Shown one piece after another: positions 17,731-26,657 of a stretch of 64,000 nucleotides of DNA. Under the pieces are notes generated by a model. It was not told where the DNA came from and ran no database searches. It worked only from the letters and a program-made list of their open reading frames with translations. Numbering within the stretch: position 1 is the first letter of the stretch; each line of letters starts with the position of its first letter. The position numbers and the translations under genes are program-made. This stretch comes from a bacterium (lineage in GTDB: Bacteria; Pseudomonadota; Alphaproteobacteria; Caulobacterales; Hyphomonadaceae), in contig WGML01000002.1 in NCBI GenBank assembly GCA_016125045.1, positions 1 through 64,000 of the forward strand, in the 5' to 3' direction.

Positions 17731-18816
17731 ATGTCCCCTGTCCGCTTCGCGATCGTCGGCGCCGGAATGATGGGGCGCGAGCATATCCGCAATCTGAAAC
17801 TTGTCGACGAGGCGAAGATCGTCGCGCTGGTCGACCCGGTGGAGGCGTCTGTGAAGGCCGCTCTCGCTGAGATCGGCGACGGCGCGGGCGGCGTTTCGGC
17901 CCACACCGACATTGCATCGATGATGGCGGAGGCGCGTCCCGATGCGGTGATCGTGGCGTCGCCAAATTTCACGCACCGGACGGTGCTCGAGCCGCTGATG
18001 GCCTCGGGCGTGCACATCCTGTGTGAGAAGCCGCTCGCCACCACGATCACGGATGCGCGCTGGATCGCCGATTCCGCGGCCAACCGATCCGGTGTGTTCT
18101 GGACGGCGATGGAATACCGCTTCATGGCGCCGGCGGCGAAGTTCATCACCGCCGTCCATTCGGGCGAAGTCGGGCGGCTGGTGATGCTGACCGTGCGCGA
18201 ACACCGTTTTCCGTTCCTGCACAAGGTCGGCGACTGGAACCGGTTCAGCCGCAACACGGGCGGCACGATGGTGGAGAAGTGCTGCCATTTCTTCGACCTG
18301 ATGCGGCTGATCGCCCGCGCCGAGCCGGTGCGGGTGTTCTGCTCGGGCGGGATGGATGTGAACCATCTCGACGAGGTCTATGGCGGCGAGCGGCCGGACA
18401 TCATGGACAACGCCTTCACGACGGTCGAGTTCGACAATGGCGTGCGGGCGATGCTGGACCTGTCGATGTTCGCCGAGGGGTCGGAGGAGCAGGAGGCGCT
18501 CACCGCGGTCGGCGACGAGGCCAAGCTGGAAGTGTTCATTCCCTCCGGCGCGCTGATCCGGTCGCCGCGCACGCCGCTCTGGGCGCCCAAGTCGTCGCGG
18601 CGCGAGCACGTGCCGGTGGATGCAAAGGCGCTGGCGGCCGGGACGCATCACGGCTCGGTCTATTATCAGCTGCTCGCCTTCATGGATGCGATAAAGGGTG
18701 CCGGACCGGTGGTCGTCACCGCCGAGGACGGGCTGCGAGCGGTCGCGGCCGGGACCGCGGCGGAGATCAGCGCGCGCGAGCGCCGGGTGGTCGAGATGGC
18801 GGAACTCGGTTTCTAG
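17731..18816 (+). CDS. Gfo/Idh/MocA-family oxidoreductase
   Basis: This 361-residue protein has the N-terminal Rossmann motif VRFAIVGAGMMGREHIRNL, the EKP motif in ILCEKPLATTITDA (catalytic Lys) and a C-terminal alpha/beta substrate domain. In that domain lie GGTMVEKCCHFFDLMRL and DNAFTTVEF. Such enzymes oxidise or epimerise sugars, inositols or related polyols with NAD(P)+. An MFS permease of the anion:cation symporter type follows 112 bases downstream on the same strand, suggesting uptake and oxidation of a sugar acid or polyol. The ATG at 17731 gives the standard N-terminus. Confidence 0.92.
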   Translation: MSPVRFAIVGAGMMGREHIRNLKLVDEAKIVALVDPVEASVKAALAEIGDGAGGVSAHTDIASMMAEARPDAVIVASPNFTHRTVLEPLMASGVHILCEKPLATTITDARWIADSAANRSGVFWTAMEYRFMAPAAKFITAVHSGEVGRLVMLTVREHRFPFLHKVGDWNRFSRNTGGTMVEKCCHFFDLMRLIARAEPVRVFCSGGMDVNHLDEVYGGERPDIMDNAFTTVEFDNGVRAMLDLSMFAEGSEEQEALTAVGDEAKLEVFIPSGALIRSPRTPLWAPKSSRREHVPVDAKALAAGTHHGSVYYQLLAFMDAIKGAGPVVVTAEDGLRAVAAGTAAEISARERRVVEMAELGF

Positions 18817-18928
18817 GGCTTCGGACCGGCGCGCGTCCTTGTCCATTGCCGAACCGGCTGGCGGGCGTAATGTGCCCGGCGAGAGGGATGGGCGGCGAGG
18901 GTCGCCGTCCGGGGAGGACATCGGCGAC

Positions 18929-20308
18929 ATGACCATACCTGCCGCGCCCGCCGCGCATCCGGCCGCCAAGCCGGGCCCCGCACCTAGCGCGTCCGCGCTG
19001 GTCGCGCCCTACACGGCGGCCGACCGGATCAGGTGGGCGGCGCTGGTGCTCGTCTTCTTCGCCGCGCTGCTCAACTATCTCGACCGGCAGGCGATCGCGC
19101 TCCTGAAGCCCGCGCTGTCGGAGGATCTCGGCTGGAGCGATCTCGACTACGCGCACATCGTTTCCGGCTTTCAGATCGCGACCATCCTGTCGATGCTGGC
19201 GGTCGGCTGGTTCGTCGACCGGGTGGGGGTGCGGGTCGGTTATGCGCTCGGCGTCGGCGGCTGGAGCCTCACCCAGATGGCGCACGCCTTCGTAACGACG
19301 GTGTCCGGTTTCTTCTGGGTGCGGGCGCTGCTGGGGCTGACAGAGGCGGTGAACACGCCCGCGGCGGTGAAGACCGTGTCGTCTTGGTTCCGGGGCGAGG
19401 ACCGGTCGCTGGCGCTCGGGATCATGAATGTCGCGCCGAACATCGGCGCGGTGGCGACGCCGCTGATCGTGCCGGCGATCGCGATCGCGTTTGGCTGGAA
19501 GGCGGCGTTTCTGATCACCGGGGCGGTTGGAGCGATCTGGCTGGTGTTCTGGTGGATGCTGCCGAAACCGCCCGCGGCGCTGCGCTCCGCGCCGGCGATC
19601 GAGGCGGCGCCGGTCGAGCCTCCGGCCGCCGCGGCTGCGCCCACGGGGGATGAACCGGCCAAGCTCACCCGCGCCGACTACAAGCGCCTGCTCGCCGACC
19701 GCCGGACCTGGGCGGTGGCGCTCGCCAAATTCCTGTCGGATTTCGTGTGGGTGTTCCTGTTTTTCTGGGCCCCGGACATTCTCGCCAAGCAGTACGGGCT
19801 CAACATGGCGGGGACCTCGCTTCCCGTCGCGCTGGTGTTCGGGATGGCGGCGGCGGGGTCCTTTTCCGCCGGTCTGATGTCGAGCCGGATGCTGGCGGGG
19901 GGGCGCAGCTACAACCTCTCGCGCAAGACGCCGATGGCGATCGCCGCGGTGCTCGCGATTCCGGTGTTCACGGTGGCGACGGTGGATTCGATGTGGCTTG
20001 CGGCGTCGCTGCTGGGGCTCACGCTCGCCGCCCACCAGATGTTCTCAACGAGCGTGTTCGGCCTCGCGACGGACATTTTCCCCGCGCGGCTGACGGGCCT
20101 GATCATTGGATTTGGCGCGACATTCGGCAGTCTCTCGGGTCTGCTGATGAATGAATTCACCGGCTATGTGCTGCACGCGACCGGCTCCTATGCGCCGATG
20201 CTGGCGCTGTGCGCCGGGGCGAAGATCATCGCCTGGTGGGTGGTGCATGTGCTGGTCCCGAACATCGACCGGACGCGAGAGGCGATGCTCGCCGCCGAGG
20301 CGGCGTGA
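18929..20308 (+). CDS. MFS permease, anion:cation symporter (ExuT-like) family
   Basis: This 459-residue protein has 12 predicted transmembrane helices. The ACS-family signature LNYLDRQAIALLKPALSEDLG follows the first helix, and the loop motif WFVDRVGVRVGYALG is the MFS motif between helices 2 and 3. The Ala/Pro-rich cytoplasmic segment after helix 6 (EAAPVEPPAAAAAPTG) is a normal central loop. The family takes up hexuronates, glucarate and similar organic anions. The ATG at 18929 is preceded by GGGGAGGA. Position after a Gfo/Idh dehydrogenase supports import of a sugar acid or polyol. Confidence 0.9.
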   Translation: MTIPAAPAAHPAAKPGPAPSASALVAPYTAADRIRWAALVLVFFAALLNYLDRQAIALLKPALSEDLGWSDLDYAHIVSGFQIATILSMLAVGWFVDRVGVRVGYALGVGGWSLTQMAHAFVTTVSGFFWVRALLGLTEAVNTPAAVKTVSSWFRGEDRSLALGIMNVAPNIGAVATPLIVPAIAIAFGWKAAFLITGAVGAIWLVFWWMLPKPPAALRSAPAIEAAPVEPPAAAAAPTGDEPAKLTRADYKRLLADRRTWAVALAKFLSDFVWVFLFFWAPDILAKQYGLNMAGTSLPVALVFGMAAAGSFSAGLMSSRMLAGGRSYNLSRKTPMAIAAVLAIPVFTVATVDSMWLAASLLGLTLAAHQMFSTSVFGLATDIFPARLTGLIIGFGATFGSLSGLLMNEFTGYVLHATGSYAPMLALCAGAKIIAWWVVHVLVPNIDRTREAMLAAEAA

Positions 20309-20410
20309 ACGCAGCGCCGTGTTGGGGGGCCGAGCGACGACGCTGCCACCCCAGGGGGGCGGGCCGAACCCGCCCGAACCGCTCAGGATCGGATTGGCGC
20401 ACGGCAACGA

Positions 20411-20686
20411 TCATCCTACCGGCGACATGGGTCCCCCGTTGAGCAGCCGGTCAAGCTCGCCGGACGCGGCCAGGGCGTGGAGGTCGTCCGAGCCGCCGAC
20501 CGGCCGGCCGCCGATGAAGACCTGGGGCACGGTGCGCCGGCCCGACCGCCGGATCATCTCGGCCTGCAACTGTTCGTCGTGCGTTACGTCGATCTCTGTG
20601 AAGAGTGCGTTCCTGCCGGCGAGGAGCGCCTTCGCCGAGCGGCAGTAGGGGCAATAATCCTTGGTGTAGATGACGATGTCGGTCAT
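20411..20686 (-). CDS. grxC: Glutaredoxin 3
   Basis: This 91-residue cytosolic glutaredoxin has the dithiol active site CPYC at residues 12-15 and the glutathione-binding TVPQVFIGGRPVGGSDDL. It reduces disulfides and glutathionylated proteins with glutathione. Length and motifs match GrxC-type class I glutaredoxins. The gene stands alone on the minus strand, convergent with the MFS permease and followed upstream by a 143-base spacer to the AhpD-like gene. Confidence 0.95.
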   Translation of the reverse strand: MTDIVIYTKDYCPYCRSAKALLAGRNALFTEIDVTHDEQLQAEMIRRSGRRTVPQVFIGGRPVGGSDDLHALAASGELDRLLNGGPMSPVG

Positions 20687-20829
20687 GAGCGGAGTCTCTT
20701 TTCTTGATGGCCGCCGCGGAAGCGGGCGGCCAGAGCCTGGGGCATTCGAAACGGCGGAGAAGGGATGGGTCCTCCGACCGCTCCACCAGCGGAGGAACGA
20801 TCGGAGGGTGCAGGGGCGAGGCCGCAGCG

Positions 20830-21381
20830 TCAGGCGACGCGATGGGCGGACGACGAGACGACCGGGAAGTCGATGTCGGTCTCGGCAACGTGGTTCACGT
20901 AATTGGTGAACAGGTTGAGCGCGACGTTGGCGACGATCTCGACGATGGCGGCCTCGTCATGTCCGGCCGCTTTCACAGCCGCCAGGCTTGCGTCGGACAC
21001 CCTGCCACGTTCAGCGACCAGTTCGCGGGTGAATGCGAGCGCCGCGGCCAGTTTCGGATCGGCCGAACGTCCCGCGAGCCGCTCGGAGATCTCGGTCGCG
21101 TCGACCTTCAGAGACTGCGAAATCGCCGTGTGGGCGGATGCACAGTAGTCGCAGGCGTTGGCCCCGGCGACGGCGAGCGCGATCGCCTCCCGCGTGCGGA
21201 TGTCGAAGCGCCCGGCGCCGAGGGCGGCAGAGAGGCCGAGATACCCTTCCAGTGCGGCCGGCTCGTTCGCCAGGACGCGGGTGAGGTTGGGGACGCGGCC
21301 AAGCTTTGCCTTGACGCCGTCGAGCAGCTCCTTGGGGCGGCCGGCGGCGGCGGCGGGGTCGATCTGTGAGAGGCGTGCCAT
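20830..21381 (-). CDS. AhpD-like / carboxymuconolactone decarboxylase-family protein
   Basis: This 183-residue all-helical protein carries the redox-active CxxC plus His motif CDYCASAH (Cys77, Cys80, His84). That motif is typical of AhpD-like peroxidase-related enzymes that reduce peroxides or recycle peroxiredoxins. Other family features are VPNLTRVLANEPAALEGYL and IRTREAIALAVAGANAC. It is divergent from a TetR regulator gene. A palindrome-like element lies 20 bases upstream of its ATG and a related one upstream of tetR, so it is very probably a TetR target. Induction by an oxidant or electrophile is a reasonable guess. Confidence 0.9.
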   Translation of the reverse strand: MARLSQIDPAAAAGRPKELLDGVKAKLGRVPNLTRVLANEPAALEGYLGLSAALGAGRFDIRTREAIALAVAGANACDYCASAHTAISQSLKVDATEISERLAGRSADPKLAAALAFTRELVAERGRVSDASLAAVKAAGHDEAAIVEIVANVALNLFTNYVNHVAETDIDFPVVSSSAHRVA

Positions 21382-21400
21382 CGAAGAATTCCTTGATTGT

Positions 21401-21414
21401 TGACCGCTTGGTCA
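21401..21414. promoter_or_regulatory. Operator candidate 1 (AhpD side)
   Basis: TGACCGCTTGGTCA has inverted arms TGACC/GGTCA around 4 bases, 20 bases upstream of the AhpD-like start. It shares half-site sequence with the palindrome at 21476-21487, as expected of TetR-family operators. Confidence 0.6.
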
Positions 21415-21475
21415 TTATTTTGTTGGAGCGATATCGACGACTTGTTGCGTCGACGAACGGGATATGTGACTAATG

Positions 21476-21487
21476 GACCGATCGGTC
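21476..21487. promoter_or_regulatory. Operator candidate 2 (tetR side)
   Basis: GACCGATCGGTC is a perfect 12-bp palindrome inside the element TGGACCGATCGGTCAATAA, ending 5 bases before the tetR ATG. Binding here would block translation-start-proximal transcription and allow autorepression. Centre-to-centre distance to operator 1 is about 74 bases. Confidence 0.65.
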
Positions 21488-21492
21488 AATAA

Positions 21493-22119
21493 ATGACAAC
21501 ATCACAGATGCGTGACACGGGGGGCGCCCGCCCGATCGGCCGTCCCCGGGAGTTCGACGAGGACCGGACCCTCGCCGATCTCATGACCGTGTTCTGGCGA
21601 CGCGGTTATGGAGGGTCCTCCCTGAGCGACCTCATGGAGGCGACCGGCCTCATGAAGGGGAGCCTCTATGGGGCGTTTGGAGACAAGCGCGAGATGTATC
21701 TGCGGGCGCTGGCGCGTTACGTCGACGGCAATGTAGCCGAACTCGCCGCCCAGCTCTCCGGAACACCGCCGGCGGAAGGGCTGCGCATGCTGCTTGACGC
21801 ACCGATCCGCGGACGCCGGTCGGGGGACCTGAAGGGCTGCTTCCTGTGCAATGCGGCGCTGGACCGGGCTCATGAGGACGCCGACGCCGCCGCGATCGTC
21901 CGACGCGGCTTTGCGTCGATCGGGTGCATGCTGGTGGACCTGCTTGGCAGGCTGGATCCCCTTCGGGACGAGGACCGCATCCGGCGGGAGGCCGATCTCC
22001 TTCTTGCCGCCTATTCCGGATTGCGCGTGTTCGAGCGAACCCTCATGCCGGAAGTGGAGATGGAACGGATGCGCGACGCCGCTCTCCACGCCGTGGGGGC
22101 GCCGCAGGCGGAAGACTAG
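21493..22119 (+). CDS. TetR/AcrR-family transcriptional regulator
   Basis: This 208-residue repressor has an N-terminal helix-turn-helix domain (FWRRGYGGSSLSDLMEATGL then MKGSLYGAFGDKREMYLRAL) and a helical ligand-binding C-terminal domain with FLCNAALDRAHEDA. It is divergent from the AhpD-like gene, with two related palindromes in the 111-base gap, so it probably represses both itself and that gene. The ATG at 21493 lies 5 bases after operator 2, leaving little room for a leader; a later start at MRDTGG is possible. Its 3' end overlaps the end of the GGDEF/EAL gene by 4 bases. Confidence 0.92.
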   Translation: MTTSQMRDTGGARPIGRPREFDEDRTLADLMTVFWRRGYGGSSLSDLMEATGLMKGSLYGAFGDKREMYLRALARYVDGNVAELAAQLSGTPPAEGLRMLLDAPIRGRRSGDLKGCFLCNAALDRAHEDADAAAIVRRGFASIGCMLVDLLGRLDPLRDEDRIRREADLLLAAYSGLRVFERTLMPEVEMERMRDAALHAVGAPQAED

Positions 22120-24179
22120 GCCGCGCTGGCCGTCCTCTCGGGGAGCTCAAGGTCGCGCAGGACGCTCTCCGCGTCCACCGGGCGGCCGAGCAGGAAACCC
22201 TGCCCATAGGTGACCCCGATCGATCGGCAGGCGACCAGATCCGCCTCGGTCTCGATGCCTTCCGCGACCGTTTTCAGCCCAAGCGCACGCGCGAGTCCGA
22301 CAACCGCCGCAAGATAGGCGCGCCCGTCCGGCGTTTCGTCGCGAACGAAACTCTGGTCGATCTTCAGGGTCGCGAACGGGAAGCGACGAAGCTGCGAAAG
22401 CGATGACGCTCCGGTGCCGAAATCGTCGAGAGCCAGAAGCGCGCCGAAGTCATGCAGCGATTTCAGGAGGGCGAGTCCTTCCACGGGGTCGTCGACGATG
22501 GCGGACTCGGTCACTTCGAGCTTCAGGTGAGGATGGCGAACGAGCGCCGAGCGAACCGCCCTCAACAGAGTTTCCGGATCAGCGAACTGGCGCGGCGACA
22601 CGTTAACGCTCATGAAGGCCGCTTCCGGCGCACCGGCGCAACGGAAGCGCGCGGCGTCGCGCGTCGCGGCGTCCAGCGCCCAGGCGCCGATATCGACGAT
22701 CGTGCCGGTTTCCTCGGCGATCGGGATGAAGCGCGCGGGGCTCACCAGGTCGCCGCCATTGCGGGTCCAGCGGACGAGCGCTTCCCAGCCCGCAATCCGA
22801 TCGTCGGCGAGGTTAAAGCTGGGCTGATAGTGAAGTTTCAACTCGCCGCGAGCGGGCGCTTCCCGCAGCTCGAATTCAAGCGCAACCCGCGAGGCGATGG
22901 CGGTCCGGGTCGAAGGATCGTGGACCATGTGGCCCCGTCTGCCGCCGCGCTTGGCTTCATTCAGCGCAATGTCCGCGTAGGCGAAAACGCATCCGCCGCG
23001 GTCACCGGGCTCGATCGCCGCGGCGCCAACCGTCACGCCGGCGATGAAGGTGCGTCCCTCGGCGACGATCGGCGCTTCGAAGGCGGCGGAGAGGCGCGCA
23101 CTCAGCTTCTCGCCGCAGGCCTGTGACCTGGAGCAGTTGGAGAGGACCGCGAACTCGTCTGGCCCGATGCGGGCGAGGTGCTCGTCGTCACGGATGGCCC
23201 GGGACAGGCGCTCGCCGGCGCCCTTGATGAGTGCATCGCCGGCGGCCCGTCCGAATGCGTCGTTGAACGCGCGGAAGCGGTTGAGGTCGACGAGGGCGAT
23301 GGCGAACCGCCGGTCGGGGTCGGCCTCGTTCTCCGCAGCGGCCATGGCGGCGCGCCGCAGGAAGGCGCGGCGGTTCTCAAGTCCGGTCAGTGGATCGAAA
23401 TTGGCGGCGCGGTAGAGTTTTTGGTTCGCGCGTTCCCGAGCGGCCGATTCTTCCTCAAGCCGGGCGTTAAGCTCGGTCTCGCGCGCGAGCGCCGCCCGCA
23501 CCCGGGCGGCCTCCGCGGCGGCGTCGCGAAGGTACTTCCCGCCCCTTCGAACGGCGACGCCGATCGAGGCGCTGAACAGGAGGATCGCCACGATCTTTTC
23601 CACCTGGATCGCGATATGGCGACCCGTCGCCTCCGGAAGCAGCGCGCCGCCTGCGACGAAAAGCGTGAAAACGGTGATCACACCCCAGCCGATGGCGGCG
23701 ACGCACCCGGCCATCGCGATCTGGGCGAGGTCGAAGCTCGCCGCCCGAAGCGCGATCAACACAAAGACGAAGACGAAGGTTGGCGCCTCCAGCATCAGTT
23801 CGGGGGGCTGTCCGGGCCGCCAGTGAAAAATCATCATGACAATATAGAACAGTAGGAAGTCCGCCAGGATGGAGACCTGGTTCATCCAGGCCGGAGGCGC
23901 CTTGCTCCTCGTGAGGCGAAAGCGCAGCGCTCCGATGACGCCCAGGGCGAGGATCGCCAGCGAAACCGGTCCGACCGCCGCAGCGATGCTCGTCGCGCCG
24001 GTGGCGCAAAACGCTGCGACGCCGCCCTGAATGCTGAGATCGGCTACCGTGATGCGACGTTCGCTGAACCGGGCGTGTTTCGCGATTGCTTCCTGGATCT
24101 CATCCGTCTGCGGATGGGGCGTGGTCGAGCTGTCGGGTGAGGGAGGCTTGACCACGACGAAACGGCTCCGAACCTGCAA
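22116..24179 (-). CDS. Membrane GGDEF/EAL protein (c-di-GMP phosphodiesterase candidate)
   Basis: This 687-residue protein has about six N-terminal transmembrane segments, a short coiled coil (RETELNARLEEESAARERAN), a GGDEF domain and a C-terminal EAL domain. The GGDEF signature reads GPDEF, and the product-inhibition RxxD site reads RDDE, so cyclase activity is doubtful. The EAL domain looks intact: EALVRW near residue 465, SVNVSPRQF, the Glu in LEVTESAIVDD, LDDFGTGASSLS with the metal Asp pair, KIDQSFV and KTVAEGIE. The likely output is hydrolysis of c-di-GMP under control of a membrane sensor. The gene ends convergent with tetR, with a 4-base overlap. Confidence 0.92.
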   Translation of the reverse strand: MQVRSRFVVVKPPSPDSSTTPHPQTDEIQEAIAKHARFSERRITVADLSIQGGVAAFCATGATSIAAAVGPVSLAILALGVIGALRFRLTRSKAPPAWMNQVSILADFLLFYIVMMIFHWRPGQPPELMLEAPTFVFVFVLIALRAASFDLAQIAMAGCVAAIGWGVITVFTLFVAGGALLPEATGRHIAIQVEKIVAILLFSASIGVAVRRGGKYLRDAAAEAARVRAALARETELNARLEEESAARERANQKLYRAANFDPLTGLENRRAFLRRAAMAAAENEADPDRRFAIALVDLNRFRAFNDAFGRAAGDALIKGAGERLSRAIRDDEHLARIGPDEFAVLSNCSRSQACGEKLSARLSAAFEAPIVAEGRTFIAGVTVGAAAIEPGDRGGCVFAYADIALNEAKRGGRRGHMVHDPSTRTAIASRVALEFELREAPARGELKLHYQPSFNLADDRIAGWEALVRWTRNGGDLVSPARFIPIAEETGTIVDIGAWALDAATRDAARFRCAGAPEAAFMSVNVSPRQFADPETLLRAVRSALVRHPHLKLEVTESAIVDDPVEGLALLKSLHDFGALLALDDFGTGASSLSQLRRFPFATLKIDQSFVRDETPDGRAYLAAVVGLARALGLKTVAEGIETEADLVACRSIGVTYGQGFLLGRPVDAESVLRDLELPERTASAA

Positions 24180-24286
24180 GACTGATCGGATGAGCCTAGC
24201 CGATTGTGGTTGCGCCTTGCTTGAGGGACGCCGGAAATCCGACGACGCCGGTCAAGACATGGTTAATGGTCGCGCCTGTGGTGGCG

Positions 24287-26437
24287 TCAGAACGGTCCCT
24301 GGCCGAGCACGAGGCTGTCGATGAAGAACTCCATCATGCGGATGGGGTTGACGCTGGTGTGTCCGCGGTCGGGGCCGACCTGAACCTCGAAACTCTTGCC
24401 CGCCTCCTGCAGCCGCTCGATGAAGATGAGCGTGTTCTTGGGGTGAACATTGTCGTCCGCGGTGCCGTAATACAGCAGGAGATCGCCCTTGAGGTCGGCC
24501 GCGCGATCGAGATAGGCGATCCGGTCATAGGCCTCCGGTGCCTCGGCCGGGAGGCCGAGCAGACGCTCCGAATAGGCCGTGTCGTAGAGCCGGAAGTCGG
24601 TCACCGCGGAGGAGGATGCGGCGGCGGCGAAGACGTCCGGGTGGTTGAGAAGCGCCAGCGCGGATGTGGTGCCGCCATAGGACGTGCCGTAGATGCCGAT
24701 GCGGGCGGCGTCGACATAGGGGCGCTGGCTGAGGGCGCGAGCGGCGGCGGCGAAATCGTCCACCTCGACTGGGCCGACTTGCTGGTAGACCCGGTCAAGC
24801 GCCGCGCGACCCTTGTCCCCGGCGGTGCGGGCGTCGAGCCGGACGATGAGAAAGCCGAACTCGGCGAGCGCGATCGGCCGCTGGAAACGCTCCGACGCGC
24901 CGTTCGTTCCCGGCGCGCCGTAAACGCTGAAGAGGACGGGGTAGCGCCTCGACGGGTCGAACCCCGACGGCTTGAACAACAGGCCGTGCAGTTCGGTGAC
25001 GCCGTCGGCCGCGGTGTAGGTGAAGAGTTCAGCCGGCGGGATGCCGAGCTCACGGTATTTGCCGATGTCGGAGACGGCGATTTCGGCGAGGCGTTTGCCG
25101 TCGTCATCGTGCAGCGAGGTCGTGGGCGGCTGATCATGGGTTTCCGACGTGTCGAGATAGCGCCGCCCGTCGGGTGAGAACTGGATGCGGTGGGTGAAGG
25201 CGGGATCGGACACCCGCCGGTCGCCGCGCCCGTCCAGCCCGACGCGGTGGAGTTGCTCCTTCATGTAGTTGTCGCCGGACCGCGCCATGTACCACAGCCG
25301 CCCGGCGCGCTCGTCGACATGAACCGGATCGCCCGCCTCGAAGCCGTGACGCGTCAGCGGCGTGATGAGGGCGCCCGAGAGGTCGTAGAGATAGAGATTG
25401 CGATAGCCGGTGCGTTCCGAGGCCCAGATGAAGCGGCGGCCGTCCTTCAGGAAGGTGGGCGGCGAGATCTGCGCCCAGCTCTGCGGCCGCTCCTCGCGGA
25501 CAACCGATCGGCAGCCGCCCGACACCGGATCGCAGGCGGCGAGGTCCTGAACCTTCTGCAGCCGGTCGCTGCGGAAGACGAGGAATAGCGATCCGTCCGC
25601 CGTCCACTGGCCGTTCCAGACATAGTGACCGACGACGCTGTCGGTGAACGCCGCGCCCTCTCGGACGTCGAGCGTGATCGTCCGGCCGGTGTCGAAATCA
25701 TGGACCAGCACATCGGCGATGGGGTTCGCCTCGCCCGGATGCGGATAGGCCTGGGTGTGAACGGTCGAGATCGGGCGGGTCTGGTCGAGCGACAGGAAAT
25801 AGTCGGGCACGGGCCGTTCATCGAACCGCATCCAGGCGAGCCTGCGGCCGTCCGGCGACCACCAGACCGGCGCGCGCATGGCGAATTCCTCAAGGTAGAG
25901 ATAGGAGCCGACGCCGTGGCGGATGCGCGCTTCCGGGCCGCCGTCGCGCGAGAGATTGATCTCGGGCCCACCCTCCGCCGGGCGGATCCAGACATTCATG
26001 TCGCGGGTGAAGGCGCGCGTCGCGCCGTCGGGGGAGAGGATGTCGACCTCGGCGCCGCGGCCGCGGGCGAGCACGAATTTCGGCTTGGCGCCTTCGTCCT
26101 CCTCGTCAGCCCGGTCCGGCAGACGGCGCAATTCCCGCAGGCGAAGCCGGACCGCGTCGAAGCGATACCGCTTGCCGCCGCCCTCGAACTCGAAGGCCCG
26201 GCCGTTGCTGTCCCATTCGGGCGTCACCGCGCCGGACGCGAAGGCGTCCGCGAGCTGAGGTTCGATCCGGGCGTACTGGTCATAGCCGGGCAGGGTCTTG
26301 ATGCGCGACTGCGCGAGCGCCGACGGGGCGGCCAAGGCCGCGAGGACGGCGGCCATACCAGCGAACAGGGCGATGAAGCCGAGCCCGGCGAGGAGGGAAG
26401 CGCCGGGCCGCGGTGCGGGCGTCCGAAACAAGATCAA
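24287..26437 (-). CDS. S9 family peptidase, DPP-IV-like (exported)
   Basis: This 716-residue serine peptidase has a signal-anchor or signal peptide (LLAGLGFIALFAGMAAVL to SALAQ), a beta-propeller half and a C-terminal alpha/beta-hydrolase domain. The nucleophile is Ser586 in YGTSYGG, the acid is Asp661 or Asp662 in TADDNVH, and His693 is in DRGHTSVNP. The propeller contains EEFAMRAPVWWSPDGRRLAW, near where DPP-IV places its Glu pair (here one Glu pair, YLEEF). It should remove N-terminal dipeptides, often Xaa-Pro, in the periplasm. A second S9 peptidase of the prolyl-oligopeptidase branch lies at 40889-43039. Confidence 0.93.
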   Translation of the reverse strand: MILFRTPAPRPGASLLAGLGFIALFAGMAAVLAALAAPSALAQSRIKTLPGYDQYARIEPQLADAFASGAVTPEWDSNGRAFEFEGGGKRYRFDAVRLRLRELRRLPDRADEEDEGAKPKFVLARGRGAEVDILSPDGATRAFTRDMNVWIRPAEGGPEINLSRDGGPEARIRHGVGSYLYLEEFAMRAPVWWSPDGRRLAWMRFDERPVPDYFLSLDQTRPISTVHTQAYPHPGEANPIADVLVHDFDTGRTITLDVREGAAFTDSVVGHYVWNGQWTADGSLFLVFRSDRLQKVQDLAACDPVSGGCRSVVREERPQSWAQISPPTFLKDGRRFIWASERTGYRNLYLYDLSGALITPLTRHGFEAGDPVHVDERAGRLWYMARSGDNYMKEQLHRVGLDGRGDRRVSDPAFTHRIQFSPDGRRYLDTSETHDQPPTTSLHDDDGKRLAEIAVSDIGKYRELGIPPAELFTYTAADGVTELHGLLFKPSGFDPSRRYPVLFSVYGAPGTNGASERFQRPIALAEFGFLIVRLDARTAGDKGRAALDRVYQQVGPVEVDDFAAAARALSQRPYVDAARIGIYGTSYGGTTSALALLNHPDVFAAAASSSAVTDFRLYDTAYSERLLGLPAEAPEAYDRIAYLDRAADLKGDLLLYYGTADDNVHPKNTLIFIERLQEAGKSFEVQVGPDRGHTSVNPIRMMEFFIDSLVLGQGPF

Positions 26438-26657
26438 GAGCGGACGCCTCCGGGCTGTGATGCGCGAGAGGCGAGTTCAAACACGGCGCGCCGTGGCGTC
26501 AAGAGCATCCCGCCGTCCGATCCCGCTGCTTCGGGCGCCGCTGAGGCAGGCGCCGCGCGGGCGATTGGCGTCCCGCGCGGGCGATCGGCTTGCACAACCT
26601 CCCCTGAAGGATAGGCTGGGATTTGTCGCAGACGATTTCAGTTTCAAGAGGCCGGCC

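Noticed and set aside
17680..18969. A 429-codon open frame antisense to the Gfo/Idh gene
   Set aside because: Low-complexity Arg/His-rich translation; the plus-strand frame has a complete Rossmann motif.
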